Assembly (NCBI GenBank): GCA_948567375.1
Contig: OX419755.1
Span: forward strand, 24,619,001 to 24,683,000
Reading direction: 5' to 3'
DNA: 64,000 nucleotides
Origin: Lunularia cruciata
Lineage: Eukaryota > Streptophyta > Marchantiopsida > Lunulariales > Lunulariaceae
A model generated the notes under the pieces. That model ran no database searches and was not told the origin of the DNA. It saw only the letters and a program-made list of their open reading frames with translations. Shown here piece by piece: positions 36,795 to 47,956 of this stretch (its first letter is position 1; every line of letters starts with the position of its first letter). A program made the translations under genes and the position numbers.

Positions 36795-38470
36795 TTTGCC
36801 TAACCAAGGCTCACAATCCAAGTCAAATAGTTTATGTCCATAGCCTAACCTATGACTTAATGCTTGGATACCTCTAACATTGCTAAAATAATGGTATATG
36901 AACCCATTGCCCACTTACTCTCATTTGCATTGTGCTCCACCAAATAATATAATTGTGAGTCCCTGTAATACCAAGAGCTAGCCATATGATCTAGATGTGA
37001 AATTTGGTTTGGTAACATCTAGAATGATGTTATACATGATGGTCAAAATAGATAAGATAGAAGTATCACCAAAAGAGTACTTCTACTAATAGGGCAGAAA
37101 TCGAAATAGACTTGAGAACCTTAGAACCAATAGCTAGACATATGATTTAAAGGTGAGAATTGGTTTGGGAACATCTGGAAGGATGTTACACATGATGGAA
37201 TAAACAGATCAGAAAAAGATATCACCAAAAGGGGACTTCTACTAATAGAGTAGGAACCGAAATATGCCTAAAATCTTTAAAGGCAAATTTGGAGGCCTAA
37301 ACGGATGAATTAGGCCTCGAAAATGTGCTCATTTCCTCCCCCCCCCAATAGAGGAAAGGCTGGCCTTCCCTCCCCCTGCTTTGTCTCGTCAAGAGTTTTC
37401 CAACTGTACCTTATGTGATTTTGAGATTCCTATAGGAAGATTCCCTAAAAGATTCCCTCCGGTCAAAGCTTGTTTGACCAACCAGATAGGACCTAGATCA
37501 GACATGTCACCCATCTAAGTAAGTAATCCAAGGGTGGTCACCTATCTGTGTCCCTAATCCTAGGGTGGAGCTTCCTTGGAGGAGATCCTCTTTGTTTATA
37601 TAATAAAGAGAAGGTGCTCCCTTGGGGCATCGATTGTTTGAGTGTGCAATCTGTGTTTTCTTTCTTTGCTTGTCCTCAGAGTATTACAGTCCCAAACAAG
37701 TCCAAGACCTCTCTCTCAAAACACATGTGAGCTTGGGAAACTCATAAGTGTGGGTAAGTGGCTTTGTGCTACCCAACAAGGTTCACCATTGCCACATGTG
37801 ACCTATCAACCACTACCACTATCTAAGACTAATACCCAACATCCAAAATATTATTGACATTAAGGTGGGCTTGCCATTGAATCCTATCATATGCACATTA
37901 TAAAACCTCTCTAGGTAAGAGGTTTGTCCATCAAAATCAAAGACAATGAACCCATGATCCAACTCTAATTACATCCAATAACACGATAGGTCCCATCTAA
38001 GAATGGACATGATGTGTACTCACAACCTCTTGTATGCAAGAATCACCCATCAAAGAACATTCTCCAAAATATGGGCAAGAGAAACAACTTGATGAACTTA
38101 GAGATTTCATAGTATGTGTAGGATCTTCTAAAACACACCAAAATGAGAATCTTGTAGACCTTGTCCTTGGCTAACACAAGTATGTCCCTAAAATGACTAT
38201 CTAAAAATCACCAAATGAATGGGACCATGTCTCTCTAGATCTTGCATCCACAATAATGAAATGTCTACTAGTGGGATCTTTTGCAAACCCTTGACTTTTG
38301 ATATCAATAATAACTCAAGATCTTGATAAGCCAAGTGTACCACATTATGTAGAGAGACTTGTCTAAAAATCTCATCTTTCTCCATGTACAAGTACCCCTA
38401 AACTTGTATACTTGCTTGTAGTATTGCAACTAGTCCAATGTTGATCCCACCAAACAACTCCAATAAACAT
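36795..38470 (-). pseudogene. C5 cytosine-methyltransferase module of a retrotransposon (decayed)
   Basis: On the minus strand, motif I is LELFGGINIGL (38463-38431), the S-adenosylmethionine loop. About 75 residues later comes GPIHLVI (38226-38206). The catalytic P-C-Q site that should follow has decayed to S-F-stop (38196-38188), consistent with CCA to TCA, TGT to TTT and CAG to TAG. GHT and GQGLQDS follow it. Motif VI is intact as LENV (38067-38056). A shifted frame gives MGPIVLLDVIRVGS (from 37996) and WTNLLPREV, the motif VIII region. The C-terminal end AMDINYLTWIVSLG (36841-36803) lies beyond the solo LTR. Removing the LTR and one GGGAC duplicate makes the flanking frames continuous (VWDSQL). 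With several stops and no catalytic Cys this copy is dead. Such modules in retroelements have been reported from other lineages; identity here is by motif order. Confidence 0.75.
36964..37688 (+). mobile_element. Solo LTR (family S) with 5-bp target duplication GTCCC
   Basis: The 725-bp sequence begins TGTAATAC and ends GTATTACA, an 8-bp perfect terminal inverted repeat. GTCCC lies directly before it (36959-36963) and after it (37689-37693). A TATA-like TATATAATAAAG occurs near 37597. No internal retroelement sequence of its own adjoins it, so it is a solo LTR left by recombination. It interrupts the methyltransferase module. A sister copy is at 55428-56165. Confidence 0.92.
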
Positions 38471-38869
38471 ACTTCCTCTATTGGATACTGCCAAGCAATA
38501 ATTGTGGTATCCAAAGATGACAAGGTAATAGACTATAGAGGCTCATCCTCACACTAGTCTCCTAGAGGTACAAAGGCTACACTCCAAGCTTGTTGTACCA
38601 ACTGATCCGCAAGATACTTTAATGCTTCCTGAAAACTCCACAATGCAACATCCAAGGTGGATGGAACAATTTCACTTGTATTCCAAATCCGAGTGATCTC
38701 CCCTAGTATAAGAGTATCTTTGGCATGGATTTTCCACTCCAATAAGTCCCTAAGCCAAGTAACAAATTTACTAAAAGTTGAAATTGATGCCATGTTCCCT
38801 AACTGCATTGAACCAAGACTATCACTACTAAAGTGCATTGGTAGACAATGTGCTCATCCCTCACCTGAT

Positions 38870-39000
38870 TACCAACTTGGCATATAGGAAGTTATCTCTT
38901 CCCAATAGTCAATACTTAAACCCATGAGATATAAAACTACTCCACCAACTAGCACATCATATGACTCTACTACAATCATAATTGCTTGAGCTCTCACCAC
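38870..39000 (-). pseudogene. C-terminal part of retroelement aspartic protease
   Basis: Open minus-strand sequence gives VVESYDVLVGGVVLYLMG followed by SIDYWEEIT and a P-S-W-Q-S-G run. The I/V-V-G-G-V-V-L-Y-x-M-G pattern resembles the second half of retroviral-type proteases, as I recall it from retroelements carrying a methyltransferase downstream. The active-site D-S/T-G was not found, because the preceding 500 bases are broken. Confidence 0.5.
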
Positions 39001-40132
39001 ACACTTATCAATTAGATAGCCATGTTGAATTTGGACAATGAGCTCCGTATATATGATGTATTGTGTAGAATCACCCTTAGAGATGTTTGGATCTGAAATG
39101 GTTACTTCATTGGTCTTCCGTTGCCCAAGATCAACAACTATAACATGCCCAACATAAGGAGCTACACACCATAGCTAATAAGGCCCTTTGTGGTATATAA
39201 ACGTTCCTTGAAGGTCCTACCAAATGGAAAATCTCACTCTGGTTGTCCAATATGACAACTCTAGGTGTGAACCAACTCCAACTCCAGGTGTAACTCCAAC
39301 TCCAATTGTGAACTCCAAGTGTGAAGCTTGCTCAAATGCATGTCTAGCTAGTAACCCCTTCAACCTAGTTGTTATTGCTTGCCAAAAACCATTAGTAGTT
39401 GAATGGATCCCATGCTCCTCAACCAAGTCAACTCTATCATCAACCACCTCTACTCTAGAAGTAGGAACCAAATCATCACTACTCTCACAGAGTATGGTAG
39501 CCAACCAAAACATTAGAGTTAGGTCAACTCACAATATAAACATATCATTGGTTGAGAACAAAAAGGACTGCATAATCAACTAAGCTACCCCTAACATTGT
39601 GCAAGACTCAATCTATATGGTAGCATGCGATTGACTAGTCTCTAGTTCATCATGCACTCCATCACACCTACCTAGGAAATGTAGGAGCTATGGATTTTGT
39701 TTGTAGTGCCTCAAAGAGTGTGAAAGATTGGAGAAGTTTGACATATCTACCAACCTCACTTCTTTATGGGTCCAACTCCATTGATGCTCCTCTAAGCTCT
39801 AGAGCATGTACTATATTCCTAATCATTGTGGCAAATGCATCTACTTATCTTGTTCTGCACATAAAGTCCAAAACATCTCTATCACTAACATAAGAGGTGG
39901 AAGCCTCAATGCTTGAATCTGATCTCCTTTGAGCTATAACCATGCTAGCTAATACTTGCTCCAACTACTCAATTTGAGGAGCTATGGTATCAAAAGCAAG
40001 GATAGGTGTTGTGCCCCTACTAGGTGTAGGTCCTCTATCACCACCTCTACCACCTCATCTTTTGTGACCTTGAGTTCCTTTACCACTTCCTATAATAGCC
40101 CTATCATTTTATAACTCTGGGTAGAGGTCAAA

Positions 40133-41318
40133 GCATTCATCACTAATATGACCAAATTTATGGCAATGGTCATATTATCTCTAAGTTGGCTGTTGTGCTC
40201 CAAAGGTATCATGCTCACTACCATGGGGGCACTCTCTCTTATAGTGAGGTCCACCACAAGTCCAACAAGCAACTCCACCACCCACTAGCTATTTTTGACC
40301 AAAAAATGAAAGTAAAGGTCTAGATGTATTAGCATTCCACTCACTTTATAAGATCAATGCTTTCCACTTTGCCCTCAAAAGCCAATACGGTGTGGTGCAC
40401 TTCAGAAGTAACAACTACAAATGAGTCCTCCTTACCAAATCCAAATGCCACACCCACTCTCTCCTCCACCATGTTGATCTCAATGTGCTCCACTATACCA
40501 AAAACCACTACCAAAGTTGTGAGGTAGCCTACAACAACATAGCATCATGTACTCCACATTGCAACTCATTGCCTAGTATCCCATACCAAAATTGGATTGC
40601 TTGGGCTTTAGTTACTCCTTGAGTGAAACCATCAGCAAGTATATATCTCTTGTAGGCTCTCTCTAGCCTTCCATTTGAACTCTTGCAAGCTCTTCAACTT
40701 GTCAATCCGTATTCCTTGGTAGTTTTACCAAAAGCATTGGAAGAATTCCACAATGAGATTAAACCTTAATATTGCATCACCTCTTATAGTGGTACCTCCA
40801 CTCATATTAGCTTCATCTCTAACTAATGTACTTCTTTTGGATACACCAATGCTACTAGATTTAGAACTCATGGATATTGCCAATCTACCCCTAGAAACCA
40901 AGCTTGAAGTGATGGAGATGTAGGTTGGAGATCACTACTATCTCCATAGCTCAATTTCCTCAAGGTGAGCTCTCTTGAACTCATAATAAACCATTGGTGG
41001 ACTCTCTAATTGTTGGAACAACCCCTTTTATGTCATGAAAGTGTGAACAAAGTCAAGTTATGCATCTAGTGTAGATTACACCAACTATCAATCTCTTAGA
41101 TGAAATCATCCAACTCAATGACACCCACTATACCAAAGGTTCTTGGAGCCTTTAGAGGCCTCATAAATCTTATCCATGTTCCACAACAATGGTGCATACA
41201 CATAAGGTGCACTCTCATTTAAATTAGCTCATGTGTCAAACTCCAAACCATAATCAATCTCTTCTCTCATGAGATATGGCTTGATATTGAGCGCCACTCT
41301 TAATTTCACTGAGTCCAT
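40133..41318 (-). pseudogene. Retroelement gag with two CCHC zinc knuckles
   Basis: A possible start at 41318 opens MDSVKLRVALNIKPYL and runs to a TGA after about 29 codons, then continues with further stops. At the other end are two nucleocapsid-type knuckles. The first is C-W-T-C-G-G-P-H-Y-K-R-E-C (40267-40229), a perfect CX2CX4HX4C. The second is Y-D-H-C-H-K-F-G-H-I-S-D-E-C (40174-40133), where Tyr replaces the first Cys, as TGT to TAT would give. Tandem knuckles package RNA in retrotransposon gag. The region between is strongly broken. Confidence 0.7.
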
Positions 41319-41834
41319 GTTGGAGACAGCGGGGCAGTCGTTACACCATTTGTGCAGGTTGCTACTTATGCAACAAGGAATTTTGCTACCTTAGCCGCCC
41401 CTCCAGCCACAACTGCGGAGGCTAGTCTGCCCGTACCCACTCTTACGAGGCTGCGTTAACAGTAGGCAGGTCATATGGATCCTCTGACTTCCTAGGACGT
41501 GTGACCACGTTGGGATCTCACCGGTATCACCGATAGGCCGTGTCGCCACGAGATGTCTTTTAGTTCCCTGTCCCCAGTGATGTAGGTAATCTGCTCTCAT
41601 GCGGGGTGTAGGCACCGCACTATCTCCGGCTTGTACACCGGCCTAAGTCCCTCTCTTCCCGTAGGGGAGCGGGTCAGAGACATTAGACTAACGGCCCAAA
41701 GGCCACGAGACTATAGGGAGAGGCACTACGTGCTCTCCCCTCTCCTTCTTCGTGCGTGTAAATAAGCCATTTCCGGCCTTATCGGCCCTCCCTTTATTTT
41801 ATCGCACAGTATTTTGGTTTTGTGGTGTCCGACA
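41318..41834. repeat. LTR-like segment with TGTTGGA/TCCGACA ends
   Basis: The 517-bp, relatively GC-rich stretch starts TGTTGGAGAC and ends GTGTCCGACA, a 7-bp terminal inverted repeat with one mismatch. In plus orientation it is followed by a leader-like TTTGGGGCCTGGC and then, at 41881, an ATGATGAACAAGG frame of about 37 codons. In minus orientation it would lie directly upstream of the gag start at 41318. No target duplication or second copy was found, so orientation and parentage are open. Confidence 0.4.
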
Positions 41835-43519
41835 AAACAAAGTTTGGGGCCTGGCTCCAACCCCGCAGTGAGACACTATGATGAACAAGGTGGGAGCCTC
41901 CATCCAACGCCAAACCATAGAGGATACCTTTGCTAGGGCTGAGCAAACCTACCTTAAGCAAGTACAGCTCGCAGTGGGAGCGAATTTTAGTTAATAAAAG
42001 CCAAGCACTACTTGGCTGCCCAGTGCAAACCCCGTACAAGGCACATAAGAAGTACCAATCTATGATGAACAAGGTGGGAGCCGAAAGCTGGTAAAAAGGT
42101 TCAAAGGCAACATCGTCACCATCAACGTTAAGGGCAAACGCACCGGAAAACATAAACCCATTGTGTACTGTAGTATAGTCTCTTCTAGAATTCATGCATA
42201 ACTCAATTATGACTATGTACTCCAAACCGCAACCGTAACCACCAAGTGCCACCACCAAGAACTACCTACTAATATAACTCTAACTCCAATAATTACATTA
42301 TGGGGAAGGGTAACCTATAACCAACCATCACAACACATATTGTCATGGTCTGTAGGCCATCTTTTCCTACCTCACCAATGAGAAACTTATTTAGTTTGAT
42401 TGGTCATCACTTCAACCTCGTTACCAAGAGCACACTAGAGCACCAATGCTTTAAATATGAGTGCATCTCACACAAACATGATGCATAAATTGGAAATAAA
42501 GAAAGGTGAGAGTGTCCCATCACAAGCATTTGAAAGACAATCCTCTATCTCACAAATCAAAACTGGATTGACTCTACCACCATTTTATATTTGACATAAT
42601 AGGAGTGTATATCTACTCTTACGCTACTAAGATCACCAAGGATGGGATCAAATGTGCTCTCTTAGCCAAAGCTAGAGTATATGTATTAGTCTATCAATCA
42701 CTAGGACAACAAGTGAGGGTGGACCAATTTGCTAAGGCACTAGTCTAAGAACCAAAGATCTATAATTCAAACCCTATTAAGCATAATCCTAAAAGGTGGG
42801 TAGATTTTACCACACAACTACCAAAAACTTACTAAACTAGCTACCCTCGAGCCAACAACTTGGCATACTGGCCTTTTGGCCTTTGTGGCCTCTCTAGCTC
42901 ATAGCTCTATGCCTTGAAGCCTCTAAACCTCAAAAAATAAAGACTTTCTTCTTGCCAATTTGAATCCTCTCCAAATCTAGCTAACCTTCACCAACTTGAG
43001 CACTAATTAGGGCAATTCAAGCAACCTCCAACTCTAGACAATCTCCACCAACTTGACCTTTTCCACTCTAATAACCTCCAATGCATTTGGTTGACCACCA
43101 AATCTAGACAACCTCTTCCAATCTAACAAACCTTCATTACATTTGGTTGATCACCACATCTTCCATCAAATGTCAAATTGTGCCAAATTGAGAAGATGAG
43201 GATTTACAAATCACTAATTTGTGAGGATGGTTCTCAAATCCGCCTCCAATTTTAAAGTTTGCAATTGCAAATTTGACCTCTCTGATCAGCAAAATTGAAC
43301 ACCCATTTCTCAATTTGACCTCAATTTGACCAAATTTTAGGAAAATTATTGCACACTATTTGCCTTATTGTCAAATCTACAATAAAGCAAGCATGGCTTC
43401 TACACCTGATCCACATAATAGAAAGAGAACTTGATTAACAATGATCATAGATACAAACAATCCCACAAGGCTTGGAGATACCACCAATGTAGTTAGATCA
43501 AAACTCACTCCTCAACTCA
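41835..43519. other. Mosaic of repeat fragments
   Basis: The word GATGAACAAGGTGGGAGCC occurs twice (about 41881 and 42063). A plus-strand piece near 42098 reads RFKGNIVTINVKGKRTG and stops; I do not recognise it. A tRNA-like stretch is at 42718-42778. The remainder is CA-rich with short broken frames and no assignable gene. Confidence 0.4.
42718..42778 (+). repeat. tRNA-Leu-like remnant, possible SINE head
   Basis: The stretch reads like a degraded tRNA: an A-box-like region with TTTGCTAAGGC, an anticodon-loop-like CTAAGAA (centre AAG) followed by CCAAAG, and a B-box-like ATTCAAACCC. The acceptor stem does not close and the A box is weak, so it is not a functional tRNA. A tRNA-derived SINE fragment is the likeliest origin. 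Confidence 0.35.
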
Positions 43520-43865
43520 ATGATCTACAAACAATGGCATTGATTTTAGTCAATCCACATCCACTCTAACTAAGAGACTCCACGTGATGCTCGCCAACCT
43601 CTATCTATCATAGCAAAGAACTCAAAGGCTCAACATCAAAGAAATGAGCTCTTTGGAGTTATATTTTGAAGGTATACTCCTTTGTTTGACTTGGATCTTT
43701 AGCTCTAACGGTGTTGCTAATGGCTCATTTGACCATGCAAATGGTGCAAGTGACAATGGGTCCCATGGTATGATTAGTAGCCCTAACACCAAATCTAACT
43801 ACCACTAAGTAGTCTAATGATATAACTCTACACCATCCTTCTTGTGTTCTAAATGGTAGTCCTTT
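43520..43865 (-). repeat. Antisense relic of repeat family R (third copy)
   Basis: The reverse complement matches the middle of 240-796: TTGAGCCTTTGAGTTC, GGTATAC-TT-AAAGT, the GGACC-T-TTG region and GTAGTCTAATG are recognisable in the same order. It is much more diverged than R1 and R2, so it is older. Boundaries are approximate. Confidence 0.5.
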
Positions 43866-43879
43866 CACTTTTTTGTATT

Positions 43880-44690
43880 GAATGCTTAGTTTGGTACTTT
43901 ATTGCATTAGAAACCTAAAATTTACATTCCAATTTAATGCTTTAGATATTTTTATACTATTTATTTTTAAATACCTTTAATATTTATTAATATTTATTAT
44001 TTAATTCTATACAATAAAATAATATCAATTTTAATGAATGAATTAGTCTTTTTAATCTATAAAATTTATTTTAGATTTAAAATTTACAAAAAAATGTTAT
44101 GATTTAAAAAAATCTATAGCTTTAAAACATATCATAATGGACTAATTAATGTGGTATAAAATACCAAATTGTTCCAATATCAAAAATTATTTAAATATAA
44201 TAGGGAAAAAGTGAAGAAACTTGTTGGTTAGATTGTAAAGTCATTACATAAGTTAAAATATTTTCTTATTATGATAGTAAAGTTATTTAGTATCTAATCC
44301 ATGTTGTATAATTTAGTTAAAGAAGTATACAAAGTCTATAGCTTTGCTAATCTTGAAAATATTTGACTACTATTAATAAGAATCTTGCAGTTAATTATTA
44401 TAAACTTTTAATTTGTTATGATAGAAAAAGTGTTAAATGTAACCTATTGTACTTCTATTTCTAGACTATTAGGAAAGTATATATAAGAAAGCTAATTAAT
44501 AAAATTTTAAAAATCTATTATGTTTGAAAAATTGACAAGAAGAATATTTTATTTTTTTAAAGTATTGCTTATGTATTTAAGAGTTTATTATGACCAAAAT
44601 ATAGCTTTTATTTATGATATTAGAGTAAAACTATCAACTAATTTTTTGATATTTTAAGTTCATAATTGAAGCTATATTTTACAAATTAGG
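43880..44690. other. AT-rich spacer
   Basis: AT-rich sequence without open frames or repeats that I recognise. It ends at the left LTR of copy B. Confidence 0.6.
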
Positions 44691-44694
44691 TTTA

Positions 44695-45042
44695 TGTAAA
44701 AGACCAAGGAGAGATATAGGAGAAAGAAAGATCACTTTGAGACACTTGAATGTTGGTAAATTCCAAATGCCTAGCACGAACCTTGGTTCTAGTATTTTTA
44801 GAGAGCATACAAGGCTATTGAGAAGCTTCTCAAGAAGTTTCTTTCTAGAAGCCACCTACTTGGTTTGCAAGCTAAGCTAGTTAGAAGCTTCTAGAAGCTA
44901 CTTACTTGGGGTGCAAGCTAAGCTAGCCGAGAAGCTTCCCAAGAAGTTTCTTAGATACATCTAGAATATTCTAGGCTAATTTGGCCTACTCGCTACTTTG
45001 TTAGTCCTAACTAACTTTGTTGCTAAACTCCATATTGTTCCA
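44695..45042 (-). repeat. 3' LTR of copy B
   Basis: It begins TGTAAAAGACC and ends CATATTGTTCCA, the reverse complement of the family LTR (TGTAACAATATGG ... GGTCTTTTACA), with the last A lost from the TTACA terminus. The GAAGCTTC-rich block typical of the family is at about 44820-44950. It is about 75 bases shorter than the LTR at 47638. Confidence 0.85.
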
Positions 45043-47637
45043 TATTCCTCACCGCTAGTTGGTGACGTCCTCATCGCCATTGAAGCTTCAAACTCTTGAA
45101 TGACCATTTGTGCATTCTGAAGATGAGAAAGAGGTTCCCATGTGGCATCATGAAGGGGATACACTTCCCAAAGGACCTTATACTCCGTATGTTGTCGACG
45201 GCTTTGTTGAATGTGGCAATGCGTAAGGATACAATCAACTTCATATTCCTCATGATTGTTGATAGGGATAGGAGGAGGAGGAGAAGGTTGGACACAAGGA
45301 GAAAAAGAAGATGGATTATGGACAAAGGGTTTCAACTTGGAAATATGAAAGATAGGGTGGATGTGCATGTGACAAGGCAAGGCAAGGCAAGTCAATAAGC
45401 AACAAGAGAAATGATTTGTGTGATCTCAAAGTGTCCTATCCAATTAAGAGCAAGTTTATAGACTTGGGTATCAAGTAAGAGGAGTAGGTTACTAGACAAG
45501 AACATTACTTTATCACCAACTTGAAAGGTGAGATCATGACGATGGTGGTTTGCATATTGTTTTTGATGATTTTGGGCAACGAGGAGGTGAGATTTGGCTT
45601 GTTGCAAGGATTGGGATATGTTGGTCAAGAAGGTTGAAGTACAAGGGACATGAGATGGAGTAGGAGCAAGAAGGGAATTTGGAACAAGTGGATCTTGGCC
45701 AAAATTGAAGAAGAAAGAAGAGAATCAAATGCTTGCATGTTTTGAATTATTGCATGCAAACTCCGCAACTGCAAGACATTCATCTCAATTGGTATGGTGA
45801 ATATCAATAAATTGCACAAAGCATATCCTCCAAGGTGCAATTTGCACGTTCATTTTGTCCATCAATTTGAAGATGATAGGCCATGGACAAAGCAAGTTTG
45901 GTGTCAAGTATCTAGAAGAGTGCTTGCCAAAACTTTTGAATGAAGCAAGGATCATGGTTGGAGATAAGTACATGAAACATCCTATGATGTTTGAATACAA
46001 TTGTCAAAGTAGATCTGCGCCAAGGTTGGAGCATCCATAGTATCAATCGTTGGTGCCAGATGGATTTGCTTACTAAGCTTATCCACAAACACCACAATTG
46101 TTGTGTGACCTTGCTTTGTCTTGGACAAGGAGGTGATGAGATCTAAGTTCACATGTTCCCAATGAGTAGATTGAATAGGGAGTGGTTGAAGGAGTACACT
46201 CAGGTTTTGGTTATTGGCCTTGCTGCATTGGCAGCTCTCATAAAATTGGATAAGCTCTTGAACATCTTGTGCTATGTAGGGCCACCACCATTGGCATTGG
46301 AGGGTACCCAAGGTCTTGTCCACACCCATGTGAACAGCAATTGGTAAATCATGGGCTTCTTGAAGGCGCACAAGTTGGAGATCACCTTTGGTTGGAATAT
46401 AGATCTAGTCCTCATAGAGTAGTAGGCTTTCATTGAAGGAGAAGGTATTGCACTCCTTGTTGCATGTTGCAAGACAACCTTGTACCATCTAGAAGAATAG
46501 ATCTTGTTGTAGAGTTGTCCTAAACTTGGTTTAGACTGTAGAGTTGACTAACACTATCATAATTGCCATCGTGATGAGAGTAAGAGACTTAAAATCAGGT
46601 TTTCATGATAGGGTATCAAGGATGACATGGAACCAATCGGGTTTGTACTCAAGTTTGATGTCAAACAACTATAGTTTTTCCTCCCATTGATGATGTTGAC
46701 TCTTTATGTGTTCCAAATGTAATGTGTGCAACAAGTGCTTGTAATCAATTCACATGACCACTTTTTTCTCCAAGAGATAATGCCTTCATACCTTGGTGGC
46801 ATATACCATTGCTAGTTGTTCTTGATCCCAAGTAGAGTAATTCCTTTCCGATGTATTGAGTTTGCAAGACACAAAGGAAATGAGATGCATCTATCTTTGA
46901 ATTCCTATTGCAACATGGCTCCAATTGCAAAGTTAGAAGCATCAATATCAACCACACATGGTAGTTGAGGATCATATGGTTGAAAAATTGATCTTGAAGA
47001 CACCATATGTTTCAACTTTTGGAATGCTTCTTCATGCTTGTTGGTCCATTGAAAGCTCGAGTTCTTTCTCAAGAGATAGATGAATGGTGCGGCCACATGA
47101 GCATAATAGTGGATGAACCGTCAATAAAAACTAGCTAATCCATTAAATGCTTATACTTTAGTAGCATTCTTTGAAGTAGGACAATCAATGGTGGCCTTGA
47201 TTTTCTCTTCTTCCATCTTGATCCCCTCCGATGAGATCTTGTGACCAAGAAAGTAACTTCTTTCTGCCAAAAGGCACACTTCAACTTCTTGCAATAAAAT
47301 TTCCACTATCATAGTTATCTTAGGAATTCTTGCATGTGATTCACATGTTCTTCCTCTATCTTGCTATAGATTAAGATATCATCCAAGAACACCACCATGT
47401 ACTAATCCAACAGTCTATCCAACACTCGATGCATCTGATCCATGAAGACAACTGGAGCATTAGTGAGCCCAAAAGGCAAAACTCTCCACTCAAAATGCCC
47501 ATACCTTGTGTGAAAGGTAGTCTTTTGCACATCCTCCCTATCAATAGGGATTTGCCTATAGCCACTACAAAGATCCAACTTAGAGAAGTATCGTGCTCTA
47601 CTCAATTGATCAAGCAAGTCATCAATTTGAGGCAAGG
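45043..47637 (-). pseudogene. Copy B pol, 3' half: RT to chromodomain
   Basis: Read leftwards from 47635: [20 protein letters not shown] (reverse transcriptase), [13 protein letters not shown], then RNase H ([15 protein letters not shown] near 46935), the integrase zinc-binding region ([16 protein letters not shown] near 46310) and core, and a chromodomain (EYEVDCILTH to YKVLWEVYPLHDATWEP near 45250-45110). Frameshifts and stops are numerous. The integrase catalytic D-D-E region is broken. Confidence 0.85.
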
Positions 47638-47706
47638 TGTAACAATATGGAGTTTAGTGACGAAGTTAGTCAGGCTTACAAAGTAGAGAATAAGACAAAA
47701 TAGCCT

Positions 47707-47925
47707 AGAATATTCTAGAAGCATCTAAGAAGCTTCTTAGGAAGCTTCCCAACTAGTTAACTTGCGCCCTAAGCAGGTAGCTTCTAGAAGGAAGCTTCTA
47801 GAAGCTTCTAACTAGCTTAGCTTGCACGCCAAGTAGGCGGCTTCTAGAAGGAAGCTTCTTGAGAAGCTTCCTAGTTAACTTGGCTTGCACTCCAAGAAAG
47901 CGGCTCAAGGAAGCTTCTTGAGAAG
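47707..47925 (+). promoter_or_regulatory. Heat-shock-element-like arrays upstream of LTR TATA box
   Basis: Alternating GAA and TTC units with two-base gaps match the heat-shock factor consensus (nGAAnnTTCnnGAAn). GAA-TA-TTC-TA-GAA is at 47708-47720 (three perfect units). GAA-GC-TTC-TA-GAA-GC-TTC is at 47791-47808 (four perfect units). Further GAA-GC-TTC pairs lie at 47729-47736, 47741-47748, 47851-47870 and 47909-47929. All are within about 250 bases upstream of the TATA box. The 3' LTR and copy B LTRs retain most of them. Heat-inducible LTRs are known in plants (ONSEN, a copia element). Heat control here is inference from motif content. Confidence 0.65.
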
Positions 47926-47948
47926 CTTCAAAGGTCTTGTATGCTACC

Positions 47949-47956
47949 TATAAATA
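47949..47956 (+). promoter_or_regulatory. TATA box of copy A LTR
   Basis: TATAAATA lies about 110 bases before the LTR end. The same box is at 53158-53165 in the 3' LTR. Confidence 0.7.

Larger units (their letters stand above)
36400..41318 (-). mobile_element. Decayed LTR retrotransposon carrying a cytosine methyltransferase
   Basis: Read on the minus strand the order is gag start (41318), two CCHC zinc knuckles (40267-40229 and 40174-40133), the end of an aspartic protease (about 39000-38880), a linker, and a C5 cytosine-methyltransferase module (38470-36795). A solo LTR of another family (36964-37688) splits the methyltransferase. Further sequence to about 36400 is open in places (MATSESGLLRVDP near 36663) but unrecognised. 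Reverse transcriptase and integrase were not found, so the element is truncated or they lie beyond recognition. Stops are mostly TAG and TGA. Gag and zinc knuckles show it is a retroelement rather than a host methyltransferase gene. Its LTRs were not identified with certainty. Confidence 0.75.

Noticed and set aside
41794-42258. 154-codon minus-strand frame
   Set aside because: It overlaps the LTR-like segment boundary and a competing plus-strand frame at 41881; no domain seen.
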